The notes under the pieces: generated by a model
Database searches by the model: none
Told to the model about the DNA's origin: nothing
The model's input: only the letters and a program-made list of their open reading frames with translations
Origin: Coriaria nepalensis
Taxonomy: Eukaryota; Streptophyta; Magnoliopsida; Cucurbitales; Coriariaceae
NCBI GenBank assembly: GCA_027186245.1
Contig: CP114484.1
Span: forward strand, 8,402,001 to 8,466,000
Length of the DNA stretch: 64,000 nt
Direction of reading: 5' to 3'
Shown here: positions 11,249-23,500 of the stretch, in pieces
Numbering within the stretch: the stretch's first letter is position 1
Layout of the letters: every line of letters starts with the position of its first letter
Translations under genes and position numbers: made by a program

Positions 11249-12850
11249 TTAGGTCATACCGAAAAAGCATGATTTTTTTTTTTTTAATTTGATAATTTGA
11301 TCTTTCTCTTAGATGTTTTTTAATGTCATGTACGTTTTTCTAACGAAATCTTAATCGGAAATTTTATGGATATGTGCGAGAACGGGATTACTATTCGGGA
11401 CAGTCACTAATGTTGCTTAGAGTAGTGGCAGCGTTGTTGTCAAACAGCAGTGAACGTAGCTCTTTAGGGTAGTGCGTGTGCAGCTGCTGCTGCCATCATG
11501 CGGCACACACCGCTGCTAGGCGGCGATGTGGGCTGCATGGGGGCAGTGATGTGTGGGCTGCTGGTCTTAGGGTTGATGGTGGTGGAAAATCATTCATCGT
11601 GGAAAATCCTAATTTGATTAGGTCATTTTTTAATGCTTTCCTAAAATCAAATAAAATCTATTTTTTGATGTAATTAATTAAAATATGATTTTGATCATAT
11701 AATTAATGATTAGATTATGTATTTGATAACTATTTAGTAAGTAAAATAATATAAATAGTTTATATGTGTTTTACTATTATATCAAATATAAAATCAATTA
11801 AGTTTGCTTAAATTGTTTATGGTGAACTTAACGTGATTGAGATTTTATTTTGGATGTTTTCTAACTCTAGAAGTGGATCTAAAATAGGAAACATTCTAAA
11901 ATAATATTTTGAAAATGACCCGATTAGTAAACTTTCCAAATATGGAAAGTTGACATTTTGACAAGTATCCTTATAGAGTTAAGGATGATGATTTTAATTG
12001 TTTGATTACGCCTAAAATAATTGAAATGTACTAAAAAGACTTAACAATAATAGATTAGATCTAAAAGGCTTGTCTGGATTTCCATAAACATAATATTGTC
12101 ATGCATTAAAAGATAAAAACAACAATAATATACGAATGATTAAAATTATCTTAACATGGTCATGCGTTAGATGTATATAATTTAAGTTGTTAAATGTACA
12201 TAAATCAGTATATATATAAATATGCTTGGTTGAATATGTCGTCACATGAGAGTGCATAATAGATGAGACTGAATAAAGACAACAACAATCATGCTATATT
12301 ATCTTAAGTTGTTAAAGACTATGAGAGTGCATAATATATACGTATGATTATTATCTATGATGAGACTGAATACAAATCCTTCCTATGATTATATTGGGTT
12401 GTAATTAGTCATGAAACTATTTCATGGCTTGCCTTCAAAATATTATAAAATATATGATATTTGCATTAAATATAAATTGGCTACGGACACGTAAGACTTA
12501 TACTAGGTGTAAGTATGCATATTTATTATTTTTGCATGAGATATATGACAGAGTAATGTTATCATCCTAGACATTGACATGGACACGGACACATGCATGA
12601 GCTAGTTTAATATTTTATGTTTCACAAGAATATTTAGGTTAAGCTTAACTAAGAAAACATAAATGGCTACAGACACGTGGGATAATGTTTTCTTAGAGGT
12701 AAGATAAGGGAATTATATGAGATGTAATTGCTATCAGATGTAATTGCAAAGAATTTGCTACCTTTGGCTACAAACACGTAGGATTATAACACTCGATGTG
12801 GCCAGTGAAATAGAAGAGTGGTTTCTGAATGTGGGAAGTGGGATTTTAGC
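11249..12850 (+). mobile_element. Internal non-coding part of the retroelement, with a repeated CACG motif
   Basis: No frame longer than about 65 codons is convincing here. The stretch holds three spaced copies of a motif of the form GGCTACRRACACGTRRGAY, at about 12480-12497, 12665-12683 and 12766-12784, the second containing a CACGTG palindrome. It also holds a nearby pair of AGAGTGCATAATA repeats (about 12249 and 12322), each followed by GATGAGACTGAATA. I read it as the decayed leader/gag region of the element. Confidence 0.5.
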
Positions 12851-12879
12851 TTCAAAATAATAACAAAAATACCATCCGA

Positions 12880-14999
12880 GTGGAAAGAGTAGTTTCCCAT
12901 AAATGGTACTCTCCTATTACTATTGTGGTTAATAGAGAATTCACTCTAAAATCTAAGGCTCTAATAGATTTTAGAGCTGATTTAAATTGTATAAACGAGA
13001 GAATGATACCCTCTAAATACTTTTCAAAAACTACTGAGGTTCTTAATGTAGCTACTAGAGGTAAGCTGCTTATTGAATATAAAATTCTAGATGTGGCAGT
13101 CTGTAACAATGGAATATATATTCGGATGTTGTTTATCATGGTTAAGAACCTAGCGTAAGGGGTTATTTTTGGAAATCCCCTCTTGCACATGTTGTATCAT
13201 ATACATCAGATTGATGATAAAGGGATAACTATAGAGATCAACGCCATAAGCTTAATTTCAAGTTTTCACAACGGCCTAAATATCACAATATCAATCTGGT
13301 GAAAGCCCATATTGATAGAAATAAGAAATTTCTTTTTTCATTCCAGAAGGAAATTACCTCAAAGAATATTGAAATCCAGCTTCAAACTCCTCAGTTACAA
13401 AGGACAATAAAGGAGCTAGAAAAAATATTTCAATCTGAAATATGTATTGAAGTTCCTAATGCTTTTTGGGATCGAAAGTAGCACGTAATAGGATTACCAT
13501 ATGAACCAACATTCTTGGAAAAGAATACCTCCACCAAGGCTAGACTAGCACTAATGAATTCTGAGTTGCTAGATATTTGTAAAAAGAAGATTAATGACCT
13601 CTTAACGAAAGGACCAATACATAGAGTTATAGTCCTAGGTGCTGCACAACATTCTATGTTCAAAACTCTACAAAATTGGAAACAGAAGCGCCAAGTCTGG
13701 TAATCAACTACAACCTATTGGATTAAGCACTTCATAGGATTTGCTACCCTATTCCAAACAAGAGGATTTTCTAAACAGATTATTTGCCACCATAATATTT
13801 TCAAAGTTCGACATGAAGTTTGGATACTAGCAAATACAAATTCATGAAAAAGACCGATATAAAATGGCATTCACAGTTTCTTTTAGCAATTAGGAGCTAG
13901 AAAACAAATTCCAATATGAAATATGTGTTAAAGTTCCTAATGCTTTTTGGGATCAAAAGCAAGACTTGGTGGGATTACCATATGTACTAACATTCTCTGA
14001 GAAGAATATTCCAACCAAGGCCATACTAGTGGTAATGAATTCTGAATTGTTGAATATTTGTAAAAAGGAGATTAATGACCTCTTAACTAAAGGACTAATT
14101 CGTAAAAGTGATAGTCCTTAGAGTTGTACAACATTCTATCTTCAAAATGTAGCAGAATTAGAAAGAGGAGCAGCAAGGCAGGTAATTAACTAAAAGCTAT
14201 TTAATCAAGCACTTCGCTAGATTCGCTACCCTATTCCAAACAAAAGAGATTTTCTAAACAGATTATTTCCTGCTAGAATATTTTCGAAGTTTGGATACTA
14301 TAAAATACAAATTCATGAAGAAAACCGATATAAAATGGCCTTCACAATCCCTTTTGGCCACTAGGAGCTAGAAAAAAAATTTCAACCTAGGATATGTGTT
14401 AAAGTTTCTAATGATTTTTGTGATCCAAAAGCAGCACTTGGTGGGATTACCATATGAACCAACATTCTTGGAGAAGAATATCCTCACCAAGGTCAGACTA
14501 GTAGTAGTGAATTCTGAGTTGCTACATATTTGTAGAAAGGAGATTAATGACCTCATATTTGTAGAAAGGAGATTAATGACCTCATAACCAAAGGACTAAT
14601 TCGTAAAAGATAGTACTTTGAGTTATACAACATTCTATCTTCAAAACATAGCAAAATTGGAAAGAGGAGCACCAAGGCTAGTAATCAACTAAAAGCCATC
14701 AACTAAAAGCCATTGAATTAAACACTTCGTTGCATTCACTACCCTATTTCAAACAAAAGGGATTTTCTAGATAGATTATTTGCTTTCGTAATATTTTCAA
14801 AGTTCGATATGAAGTATGGAGACTGGAAAATACAAATTCGTGAAGAAGACCGATTTAAAATGGCTTTCACAGTCCCTTTTGGCCATTACGAATGAAATGT
14901 CATGCTATTCGGTCTAAAAAATGTTCCGTCTGAATATTATAATATAATGAATGAGATCTTCAATTCATTTGGGGATTTTATAATTGTCTATCTGCCATT
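12880..14999 (+). pseudogene. Decayed endogenous pararetrovirus (caulimovirid-like) protease and reverse transcriptase region
   Basis: At 12880-13158 an open frame resembles the retropepsin region of plant caulimovirids. The active-site triad position reads D-F-R-A rather than the usual D-S/T-G-A, so it looks inactive. From about 13300 the reverse-transcriptase domain follows, but it is broken by many stops and frameshifts in every frame. The RT type (the motif order around the fingers and palm) is closer to Caulimoviridae than to ordinary plant Ty3/gypsy; this is family recognition by eye. The region is an old, non-functional copy integrated in the plant chromosome. It lies downstream of the PBS at 11237 and contains the tandem triplication listed separately. 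Confidence 0.7.
13411..14895 (+). repeat. Tandem triplication of about 475 bp within the RT region
   Basis: Three head-to-tail units begin with AGGAGCTAGA at 13411, 13892 and 14363, giving lengths of about 481 and 471 bp for the first two. Each unit runs from the same upstream point to the same RT position (AAAATGGC, then TTCACAGT or TTCACAAT and a CTTTT). Only the third continues into the next part of RT. Smaller duplications sit inside unit 3 (GGAGATTAATGACCTCAT twice near 14540-14583; ATCAACTAAAAGCCAT twice near 14683-14712). Confidence 0.88.
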
Positions 15000-16050
15000 T
15001 CCCACTAGATAGTGAAAAAGATCATCCATATTTCCCATTATATGATAATCTCCCCTATACTATCAAGGATGAAGATATCCTAGAATGAAGGACTAAAAAT
15101 GAAGATGATTGGATATGAGATTTAGGGAGTAAACATCTATGCGAATATATTAAATCAGGATTATTTCCTAAATCTTGGATATGATTTATCTCCATTCTTG
15201 AAGAATCATAGTCTATTTTAGTGGACACCAAATTCAAGAATAACTAGGTGACTTTCTCAAAATTAAAAATTTTAAAAGTCATCATGACGTCCGAATGATT
15301 CAAATGAGAGCCATTTAGAAAATACGGCACTGTGAAAGGGAGCCCATAGTTGGGATTGTTACGACTATATATCTTCTTAGAATCAAGTTTTCTTGATTCA
15401 AAATTACAAGCATAAACATAGTTGGTGAGTTTCTTTTTACACAGATCAGGTGGATTTTCCTACCTAATTTAGAAATGGTTTAATAATTTCGGTATTAAAC
15501 CTAAATTCTTCCCAATCTATGTTTAGAAGATCTATGAATTATTTTTCATAGGAAATGGCATCGCTGATTGTTATTTGATTTTAGCATTAAAGTTTCGGAT
15601 AGTATACCTCATCCCATGGATAATTAGATGAGAATACAATGTTTGGTTCGATCAAGACACCCCTAATGAAGTTACTCCTAATATCTACTGGTTAACTAGG
15701 AGGTACTTCGTTAAATGGTGGAATAAATATCACTTAAAAAATTCACAGAGCGTTTATCACAATAAGGGAATTTTTACTATCCCTCGAAACCTTCCATAGG
15801 CTTCTGCAGCATCTCGCAAATGTCTTCCCCCTAATGGAGATATTCGAGATGTGAATGAAAACATTAAGAAGTTCTTAGATAAAGGGTAGGCATCAATAGA
15901 GTTGTTACTATGGATACAGATTATGATGTAAAGTTCTTTCAAGACTCTTAAAATCTGTATAAAGATTATACTCCTCTCAAGAGGAATATTCTCTTTCGAA
16001 GAAACATGACAACGGAAAAGGAAAAAGATTTATCTCTTGATCCTATCTAC
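15000..16050 (+). mobile_element. Degenerate downstream part of the retroelement
   Basis: There is no intact frame, but short plus-strand stretches look formerly coding, such as a patch around 15600-15740 rich in W and R and another at 15820-15890 reading NENIKKFLDKG. I infer further decayed caulimovirid-like coding sequence. I cannot assign the protein, and the right boundary is uncertain. Confidence 0.4.
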
Positions 16051-17303
16051 TAGTTACTATAAGACTGTTCGACTGCACAATTATGAAAGATACACATGCC
16101 TGACAGCTAGCATTTGCCTTTAAAAATATCTTTCATCTCTTAAGTGCTTTTATAAAAATAATTTGTTTTGGCTCGGAATTATTTTCCAAAATTTTTTGTA
16201 AAGCCTCTTTTTTTTTCAAAGTATTTGATTTATAAACGAAAGAAAATCTTATCTCTTTACGTGTTTGACTTTTGAGCTGGCTATACAAGATACTTGCGTG
16301 CTGTTAGCTCATCATCAAATTAGAGTTTTGATTTTTTCTTCCTGCTCCTCCGTAATTAACACATTTCTTTAATATAAAGATATTGAGTCCAATTTTTTGT
16401 TCATCACCATATAAATCTAAATCTATTCCTCTCGATCACTCTTTCTCTCTCTTTCCTATAATCCTCCGCCACTCATCTTTCTGTCGCTCTCTTTGCTCTC
16501 TGTTTTGTCCATCTGGTATCTATATATATATATATATATATTTATTTATTATTATTATTTTTTTCTCCTGGCCGCCCCCATCCGCCACTGAAATTTATTG
16601 CAAGTAAATGCAAGAGGTTGAAAAGTTAAACAAACAGTCAAAAGTGGAAGATGAAAATGATCACTTGTTTCCCCACAGCCTAGTAATAGTAATCAAACTA
16701 ACAGCTTGAATGAATAAATCAACAATACAAACTTGAATAAAACCACTCGTCGAAATTACATATAAACTAAGCAAGCAATAAAAGATTGACTGACAGTATC
16801 ATCTTCTTTAACCTATCATTGAGTAGTCATAGATTAAAGAAAGTAAAGTCCCTAAACGTTCAACACTAAAGCATCTTAACTCATCAATGTGGGATATAGT
16901 TTCTATAAATATGGAAAGTGGCAAAGAAGTGAGATTTTAGTTGTAATTTCTATAATTAAAAGGTCAATTTTGTAATTTTAATTTTTCTTACAAAACATTC
17001 CATTTCTTTTCTACTAGCTCCATCTCTCCCTCTCATTCCTTCTCCTTTTATGTCCACCTCAAAATCAGTCCAAAATTGGGACTCCTGTCCGGTCCATTCC
17101 CACAATTAGTATGTCTTTTAAAGGCCTGTTTGGAAATCAGAACACTGTGCGCTGATCCGGTGTAGAGTATGTAAGAAAAGAAAAAAAAAAAAAAAAAAAA
17201 AAAAGAAGATATTATATTCCAGATTAACCCCTCGCCAAACACTAACCAACCATCAATCTCTAGACTCCACTTCTCAACTGCAAGACAGAGGAGAACTAGA
17301 TCC
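16051..17303. other. Intergenic spacer and acid phosphatase promoter region
   Basis: There is no gene here that I can support. It contains pyrimidine-rich tracts (16430-16510), a (TA)n run with a TTA tail (about 16521-16560), and a long A homopolymer at about 17176-17204 roughly 100 bp upstream of the acid phosphatase start. I could not pick a convincing TATA box. Confidence 0.6.
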
Positions 17304-18623
17304 ATGGCCGCCACTTCCGGCCATTTCACTCTTCTCCTCCTCCTCCTTATCGGCCTCACCTCTCACACCATTTCCATACCAATCATCCAAATCAGGCCGA
17401 GAAACCGCGTCGTCCGCGACGACGACAGGTCGTACTGCGAGAGCTGGAAATTCTCCATTGAGACGAACGACGCCGGACTCTGGACGAATATTCCGGTCAG
17501 GTGTGAACTCTTCGTTCAGGAGTACATGACTGGAGACCGATACGTTTCCGATTCCGAGGTCGTCGGTCTAGACTCATTCAGTTTCGCGACGACGGTTCAG
17601 GTCGCCGCCGATGGGAGAGACGCTTGGGTCTTCGATGTCGATGAGACGCTGCTCTCGAATCTGCCGTACTACGCCGCTCACGGATTCGGGTAAGTAATAT
17701 AAGCCGTTTGATTGGGCGGAAAATCATGATCAAGATTTTCAGCTTCCCAATCATGCGGTCTTCAATATATCTTTTGTCGTTTTACTGTGTTATTACGTAC
17801 GTATGCATTTTTTGCAATTCAAGTAGACCAATACGGTTTTGACACGTTGGTATGTAGTTGTACTGCACTAGAGCCTTAGTACAAATAATTCAAGTGAATC
17901 GTAGGAAGATTACACGAAATTTCTGAGGTGATTTAACGACAATGCAAACTTTCATTGCTCGTAACCGTAAATGCAAACTTTCATTAATTTATATTATATT
18001 TTGAAGGCCCTAAATAAGTGTTTGTTCAGTTTGGTAAGTTTATACCGAGTTTGATAAAAACGAATAATCAAACCTTATTCATGTAAATATACTTCTTTTT
18101 CTAATACTCGTCCATATGAAAATAAAAGTGCTTGGATCTAACTATTTCTTGGACATGAAGTTCAGAAACATTCAACGAAACCTCTTTCGATGAATGGGTA
18201 GATTTAGCTGAAGCTCCTGCATTACCTGCAAGTTTGAGGTTATACAACGACGTCAAAAATCTCGGTTTCAAGATTTTCCTACTGACTGGTCGAAGCGAAT
18301 ATCAACGAGCCGCCACTGAGAAGAATCTTGTTTTATCAGGATTCAGTGATTGGGAGAAACTGATTCTGAGGTGATTAATTATGTTTTAAGTAGTCAATGA
18401 TTGTGATTCGAAGCTAATGTTTTGGTTATTGAACTGATTACATAGGGAACCTTCCGATCAAAGGAAGACGGCCGTCGTTTATAAATCGGAGAAGAGATTG
18501 GAATTGGTAAATGAAGGATACAGGATTCAAGGGAATTCTGGTGATCAATGGAGTGATTTAATGGGATTTTCTGTGGCTTTAAGGTCATTTAAACTCCCTA
18601 ATCCACTGTATTATGTTGCTTGA
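17304..18623 (+). CDS. HAD-type acid phosphatase / vegetative storage protein-like
   Basis: Three exons (17304-17689, 18161-18370, 18446-18623) with GT-AG borders and closing phases encode about 257 aa. Class IIIB HAD acid phosphatases hydrolyse phosphomonoesters in the vacuole, wall or apoplast; some act as vegetative storage proteins. Residues 1-25 form a hydrophobic signal peptide (TLLLLLLIGL). HAD motif I is VFDVDETLL with Asp111, Asp113 and Thr115. Motif II is FLLTGRSEY with Thr171. Motif III is the Lys in VVYKSEKR (Lys212), and motif IV is GDQWSDLMG with Asp232 and Asp236. All catalytic positions are present, so an active enzyme is expected; some storage proteins lose the first Asp, but this one keeps it. 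The start is the first ATG, with the signal peptide directly following. It is convergent with the LRR gene. Confidence 0.93.
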
Positions 18624-19061
18624 AGAATATCGGAAGAAAATGCAGTCACGATTTTTGTTATTCTTTTCCTCAATGATGTAATGGTCGGCCAGTCGGCCAG
18701 GCCTTGATTACTTGGTCTCTTTTTCAATGGTCAAATTTTATTTCCTTCGAAAAAAAAAGGGCCAAATTCTGGTTTGTAATAAAAGGAGAGGGAGGAAAAG
18801 ACTTGTAAACATACTTAAAAACTGTTCTAATCAATAATGAGGATTAATCATCAGAACCCTCTTCTTTTAGATTCTAGTACACGTTCTCATCCATTTTTTG
18901 ATCACCCTGAAACAAAAAGAATCCCACTTACAGATTTTACATGCAATTGCAGCACCCAAACGTGATTAGAGAATGAAATAAATAAGCAACCCCCGTTTCC
19001 TCTAGTTCATGTTTGCAATTAGAATCAACTAAGTAACTCAGTACCACCATTATCATCGTCA
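18624..19061. other. Convergent 3' spacer
   Basis: This spacer of about 440 bp holds the 3' ends of the acid phosphatase and LRR-extensin-like genes, which point toward each other. There is no further gene. An AATAATGA/AATAAG-rich stretch could serve polyadenylation. Confidence 0.6.
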
Positions 19062-20327
19062 TCATGGAGATTGAGATGATGAACTGATCAAGGTCTGGGG
19101 CAAAGAGGCACAGACAACAGGCTTAGAAATGGGAGGAAGCCTCAAACAACTCAACCCACCACCTGGAAGTCCAGAACACTGCTGTCCCGGCCTCTGCAGA
19201 TCCCGACCCGGAATACAATTCCCGGAGAAATCAAACCCCACATTCCTAAACAACAACATCCTCGCACATTCTTCATCAAACCCAGAAAAGAAGTTGTACG
19301 CTACGGTCAGATTCACCAGCCTCTTCAACTCGCAAACCAAATCGGGCAATACCCCAGACAGCTCATTGTGCCCGAAATTCAAAACCTCTATCTGATCCAA
19401 ACACGACACCGTTTCGGGCAAATTACCCATCAACGAATTAAAGCTTAAATCCAGAACCTGCATCTCGTTGAATATTCCGATCCCTTCGGGAACACAGCCC
19501 GTTAACTTGTTGTTCAAGAAAAGAATCTCCTTCAAGTTGTTAGACCCGCCCATGAATCCGAGACTTATCGGAATGTTTCCGGTGAATTTGTTGTTCGCTA
19601 GATTGATCACGGACGCCGGCGAGTTGCCGAGATTCTGAGGTATTTCTCCTGAGAATTGATTGTTGTTGATGAAGATGGCGTCGAGGTTTTTGCTGAAGAG
19701 ATTTTCTGGGATTTCGCCTGAGAAGGAGTTGAATCTGATGTCGAGGTAGACTAGATTTGGGATGTAGAGGAGGGGGAGAGGGAACGGGCCGGAGAAGAGG
19801 TTGTTGCTTAGGTCGAGTTCTTGGAGGGAGGGGAGTTGCCGGAAAGTTTCAGGGACGGTGCCGGAAAATCTGTTGCTGTTGAGGTGGAACAGAGTCATAT
19901 CGGTGAGAAAACAGAGCTCTTTTACGAGAATGCCCTTGAGATTAGCATGGTTGAGGTCGATTCCGACGATCGTAGGACCGGACTGAGAATCTGCGCAGAA
20001 GATTCCTTGGTATGAGCAGATGTTTGGGCCGGCCCAGGTTTTCAAGACTTCTAATGGGTCATCGGAAATTGCAGATTTCCATGATTGAAGAGCAGAGTAT
20101 GCTCTGTTTTGCTTTGAAGAAGAAGACCCAAATGGGTTTGGTTGGATTCCTCCTCCTTCGCCTATCCAAACAACTCCTCCTCCTCCACCAGCAGTTTCAC
20201 CACCGGCATTGCCGATCCCGATCCCGATACCGACGCCAGCGCCGGCGGTAAGGGAAGAGACTTTTAGTGGTGGGAATATGTTGAAGAAGAGGAGAACTGT
20301 AGGTAAGAGGTGATGGATTTTCTCCAT
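19062..20327 (-). CDS. LRR-extensin-like secreted protein (At4g06744-like), single exon
   Basis: An uninterrupted 421-residue frame. Residues 1-25 form a signal peptide (LLPTVLLFFNIFPPL), followed by an unusual Gly/Val/Ile-rich stretch (GVGIGIGIGN) and a Gly-rich patch. After it comes an LRRNT_2-type cap (ALQSWKSAISDDPLEVLKTW, then C..Y.GIFC), about nine to ten plant-type LRRs (LxxLxLxxNxFSGxIP) and a Cys-containing C-terminal cap. The LRR part matches the LRX/PEX family, whose N-terminal domain sits in the wall and binds RALF peptides. Here no proline-rich extensin tail follows, as in the short At4g06744-type members. The single exon is normal for the family. The start is the first ATG, directly before the signal peptide. 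A GA-rich tract lies about 160-180 bp upstream (20488-20508), probably in the promoter or 5' UTR. Confidence 0.92.
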   Translation of the reverse strand: MEKIHHLLPTVLLFFNIFPPLKVSSLTAGAGVGIGIGIGNAGGETAGGGGGVVWIGEGGGIQPNPFGSSSSKQNRAYSALQSWKSAISDDPLEVLKTWAGPNICSYQGIFCADSQSGPTIVGIDLNHANLKGILVKELCFLTDMTLFHLNSNRFSGTVPETFRQLPSLQELDLSNNLFSGPFPLPLLYIPNLVYLDIRFNSFSGEIPENLFSKNLDAIFINNNQFSGEIPQNLGNSPASVINLANNKFTGNIPISLGFMGGSNNLKEILFLNNKLTGCVPEGIGIFNEMQVLDLSFNSLMGNLPETVSCLDQIEVLNFGHNELSGVLPDLVCELKRLVNLTVAYNFFSGFDEECARMLLFRNVGFDFSGNCIPGRDLQRPGQQCSGLPGGGLSCLRLPPISKPVVCASLPQTLISSSSQSP

Positions 20328-20487
20328 TTTTAGTAGGAGTAGAGAAAACGAGATGGGTTAAAGCGAGAGACCCTTTCTTTTTGGTTAAATGATCATACCA
20401 TTATACCTCATTATGCTACTTACCAGGAAGGCACCATTGATTCAATTTGTTGTCGAAAGATTTTTTCTTTCGGGGGGTGGGGGGAGG

Positions 20488-20508
20488 AAGAGAGAGAGAG
20501 AGAGAGAG
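20488..20508. repeat. (GA)n microsatellite upstream of the LRR gene
   Basis: A GA dinucleotide run preceded by G-rich sequence, in the 5' flank of the LRR gene. GA/CT tracts are common in plant core promoters and 5' UTRs, so a regulatory role is possible but unproven. Confidence 0.85.
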
Positions 20509-20529
20509 GGGTCACTGAACTGAAGAGTA

Positions 20530-23500
20530 ATGGAGGACAGTGAAGATGTTGACTAATAAAAATTGGCTCGTGAAGTTGTGAATGAGATTTAATGTTGTTC
20601 TAGTGTTTTGTCTTTTCGTTTTAGACATATTACTCCAAGACGACGACAACATAGTTAATTAACTCTCTTCCATCAAGCTAACATTTAAGAATTTTATCAG
20701 ACATGATCTTTGCTTTTTGCACATTTGCTAAAATCTTCATCCATTAGTTGCTATCATCAAACAACTATTTTGGTTAGTAATTATTATGGTTAGTATTTAT
20801 ATATATATAAATTAAATTTTATTATAATTATAAATAAATAAAAAATATTATAAGATAAATATTGAATATAAAAATGCCTCCAATGTTTATACTTATAAGT
20901 CAAATAGCTCATATATTAAACCTCTTCCAACCATTATGCCTTTTCTAACTATTTAATTAAATAAATAATTGTTAATTAGATTCATTAATGATTTTTTTTA
21001 ATATTTTAATTAACATAATATTAGTTATAATAAATGAACTAAATGATATTATAATTAATGAATTAAATTTCATTACTAATATAATATATTCTGACTTTAA
21101 ATCCAACACTAATAATATACAGTAGAATCTAGACTGAAGGGGTTGGTTGGTTGATGAATGAATGAATGAATGAATGAATGAATGAATGAATGAATGAATG
21201 AAGCAGCTTGAAAAGGCATGAAAGCATGGTTTGTGTAGTAAATATAGTGGATGGCAGCTACCTTGCTTGCTTGCTTCACTGAGAAGTCGTACCTTATTTT
21301 CCCATCACCAAAACAAAAGAGAGAAAGGAAAAAAGATGGCACTTGAAACACAATTCAACGACTGCCAGTGCCACACTATTTGTGGAAGCCTTGCAAGCAA
21401 CAACAGACTATAATGAAAGCAAGGCCACAGTCGAGACTGATAGGGTCATTAGGATAAGGTTTCATTCGTTATAATGGCTTCAGATACAGACTTTAGTAAA
21501 TTCTGATTTACGAATTTTATTGGGTATTTCTTTATTAAAAAAATTAATTATATTTATAAATAATTAAAATTTCTTATCTTAATTATATTTATAATAAATA
21601 TAATTATTTTAATTATAATATTATGATATATTTAAAATGAACCCTAAACAAATTCTACCCTAAAAATTCTCATCAACCACGCATTTTTACGTGAAAGAGA
21701 GAGGTTAAACGGGTCTCCTGAAAATGGCGGCTAATTTCAGTCCAGTTTATTTTTGGGCCTACACAATTGGGCTAATCAATGTACAAGGCTAACACTCTAA
21801 TAGATTCCTCAAAAATGATGGACCTACTTTATAAGGCAAGTCTTTAAAACGACTTCAAAGCCCAATGGACCACGTTTTATGACGTATAAATTTCTCATCA
21901 CAGAGGAGCTCCGTAAAGAGAATCGGTTACTCAATTTGTGGGCCGGTGTGGAGAAGCCCAGCCCAGTTACACAAAGACTGAAGAGTAGTAACTTCTTTAA
22001 ACTAATATGCATACAAATTAAATTTTCAATTTACTCAAAAGTTTAGTTTGATTTATATCCTTAGTAATATAACTCAAATACCCTAATAAATTCTAAGCTT
22101 CCTTAAAAATTTAATTGGGTTAATAAGTAAAAATGGATAAAAGTATTTGAATAGAATAATAATAGTCTTAAGTCCCAATTTTCTTAATATTAACGTCAAT
22201 ATTAAGATTGAAACCATTTATTCCAACTTAATATCAGGATCGATGGTATTGGGATAGAAAAATAATAAAGTTTTTTAAGCACATATTTTAGAAATAGCTT
22301 AAGCCTTTCTCTTTCATTATTTCATTATTATTATTGATTATTATTTTTAGTATTATTATTATTTAATTATGTTATTTTAATATTGATTGGTATTGATCCT
22401 CGATTTAGAATCGGGATTTCGATTGGGATCGAAATTTTTACCCACTCATAATTTTTATATTTTCAAATTGGGTTCAAAATATTTTACAATATCCTTTATA
22501 TTTTGTTTAAGGGTTATATATTTTTTCAAATATGTCAAATATCTCATTAATATCGATGTATTCAATAAATAAATTAATAATATGACCTTATTTTAATCGA
22601 AAAAGATTTTCAATATTTTGATCATTCTTTTAATTCTGATTTGAGAATAATGCTATTTTGAAGAGATAATGCACTTTAGTGTTATTGATTACTATGTTTA
22701 TTTAAGGAATCATTCATTCTCAATTGAAAATGTAATTACTTTTTTAGAAAGAAATCAAGTTTTTTGTATAGCTCAATTTTTAAAGGGTTCCTGTTTTTAT
22801 GGAAATTCAATGAGATAAAAAAAAAAGACCATATTGTCAATTGATAGGATTCTATGTATCTAAATCAAGTGAAAGTTTAATTCCATATGAACTACTAATA
22901 AAATACATATACTTATGGTTCTAGTAAAATGAGTTTTTGTATAGCAGTTCCTGCGTGGACCAGAAATGTAGTTGGTAAGACTTTCGGGCTAAAATAAATT
23001 TAATTGATATAAATAATAAAATATAGAATACTAATCCAAAAATTACTAATTAAAATTCAAAATTATGCTATATTACCTAAAATTAAACTAATTAAAAAAA
23101 ATTATGAAAAAATAGTTATATATAGATAGAGAAATAATTTTTATTTGTTTACCCTTATATTTTAGTTTTTATTTTTTATTTTCTCTCCCTTATTTTATTT
23201 TATTTTATTTATTCACTTCTAAAATAAATTTCTTAATCTTATTCTACTATCATTGTTATAAGAAAAAATGATTCTATATAATTCGACGAGGACTTAGACC
23301 CAGTAAGAGAGAGATATTTTCCGGCAGCAACGAAGAGTAGTAGTGGTGGTAGGTGGTTGTAGTAGTGGAGGAAGATGAAATAAGTTATGTTAGGAAAACT
23401 AAATAAAAAATAATTAAAATATGAGGGAAAATATAAAATAAAAGTTAAGAGTATTAAAATATTTTAAAATTATAATTTAAAATTATTTTCGATAACGGTG

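Noticed and set aside
11476..11673. Cys/His-rich short frame (CSCCCHHAAH)
   Set aside because: It looked like a zinc-finger gag, but the Cys/His spacing fits no knuckle, and the residues come from a GC-rich CTG/GCGG patch in the leader of a decayed element.
12480..12784. Regularly repeated motif considered as a CRISPR-like or satellite array
   Set aside because: There are only three imperfect copies with unequal spacing in plant nuclear DNA. It is neither CRISPR nor a true satellite.
17048..17359. 103-codon minus-strand frame over the acid phosphatase start
   Set aside because: It is a shadow of the real gene's first exon and of the long A-run, which gives a Phe stretch.
19801..20251. Plus-strand frames opposite the LRR gene
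   Set aside because: They are antisense shadows of a GC-richer, intact single-exon gene.
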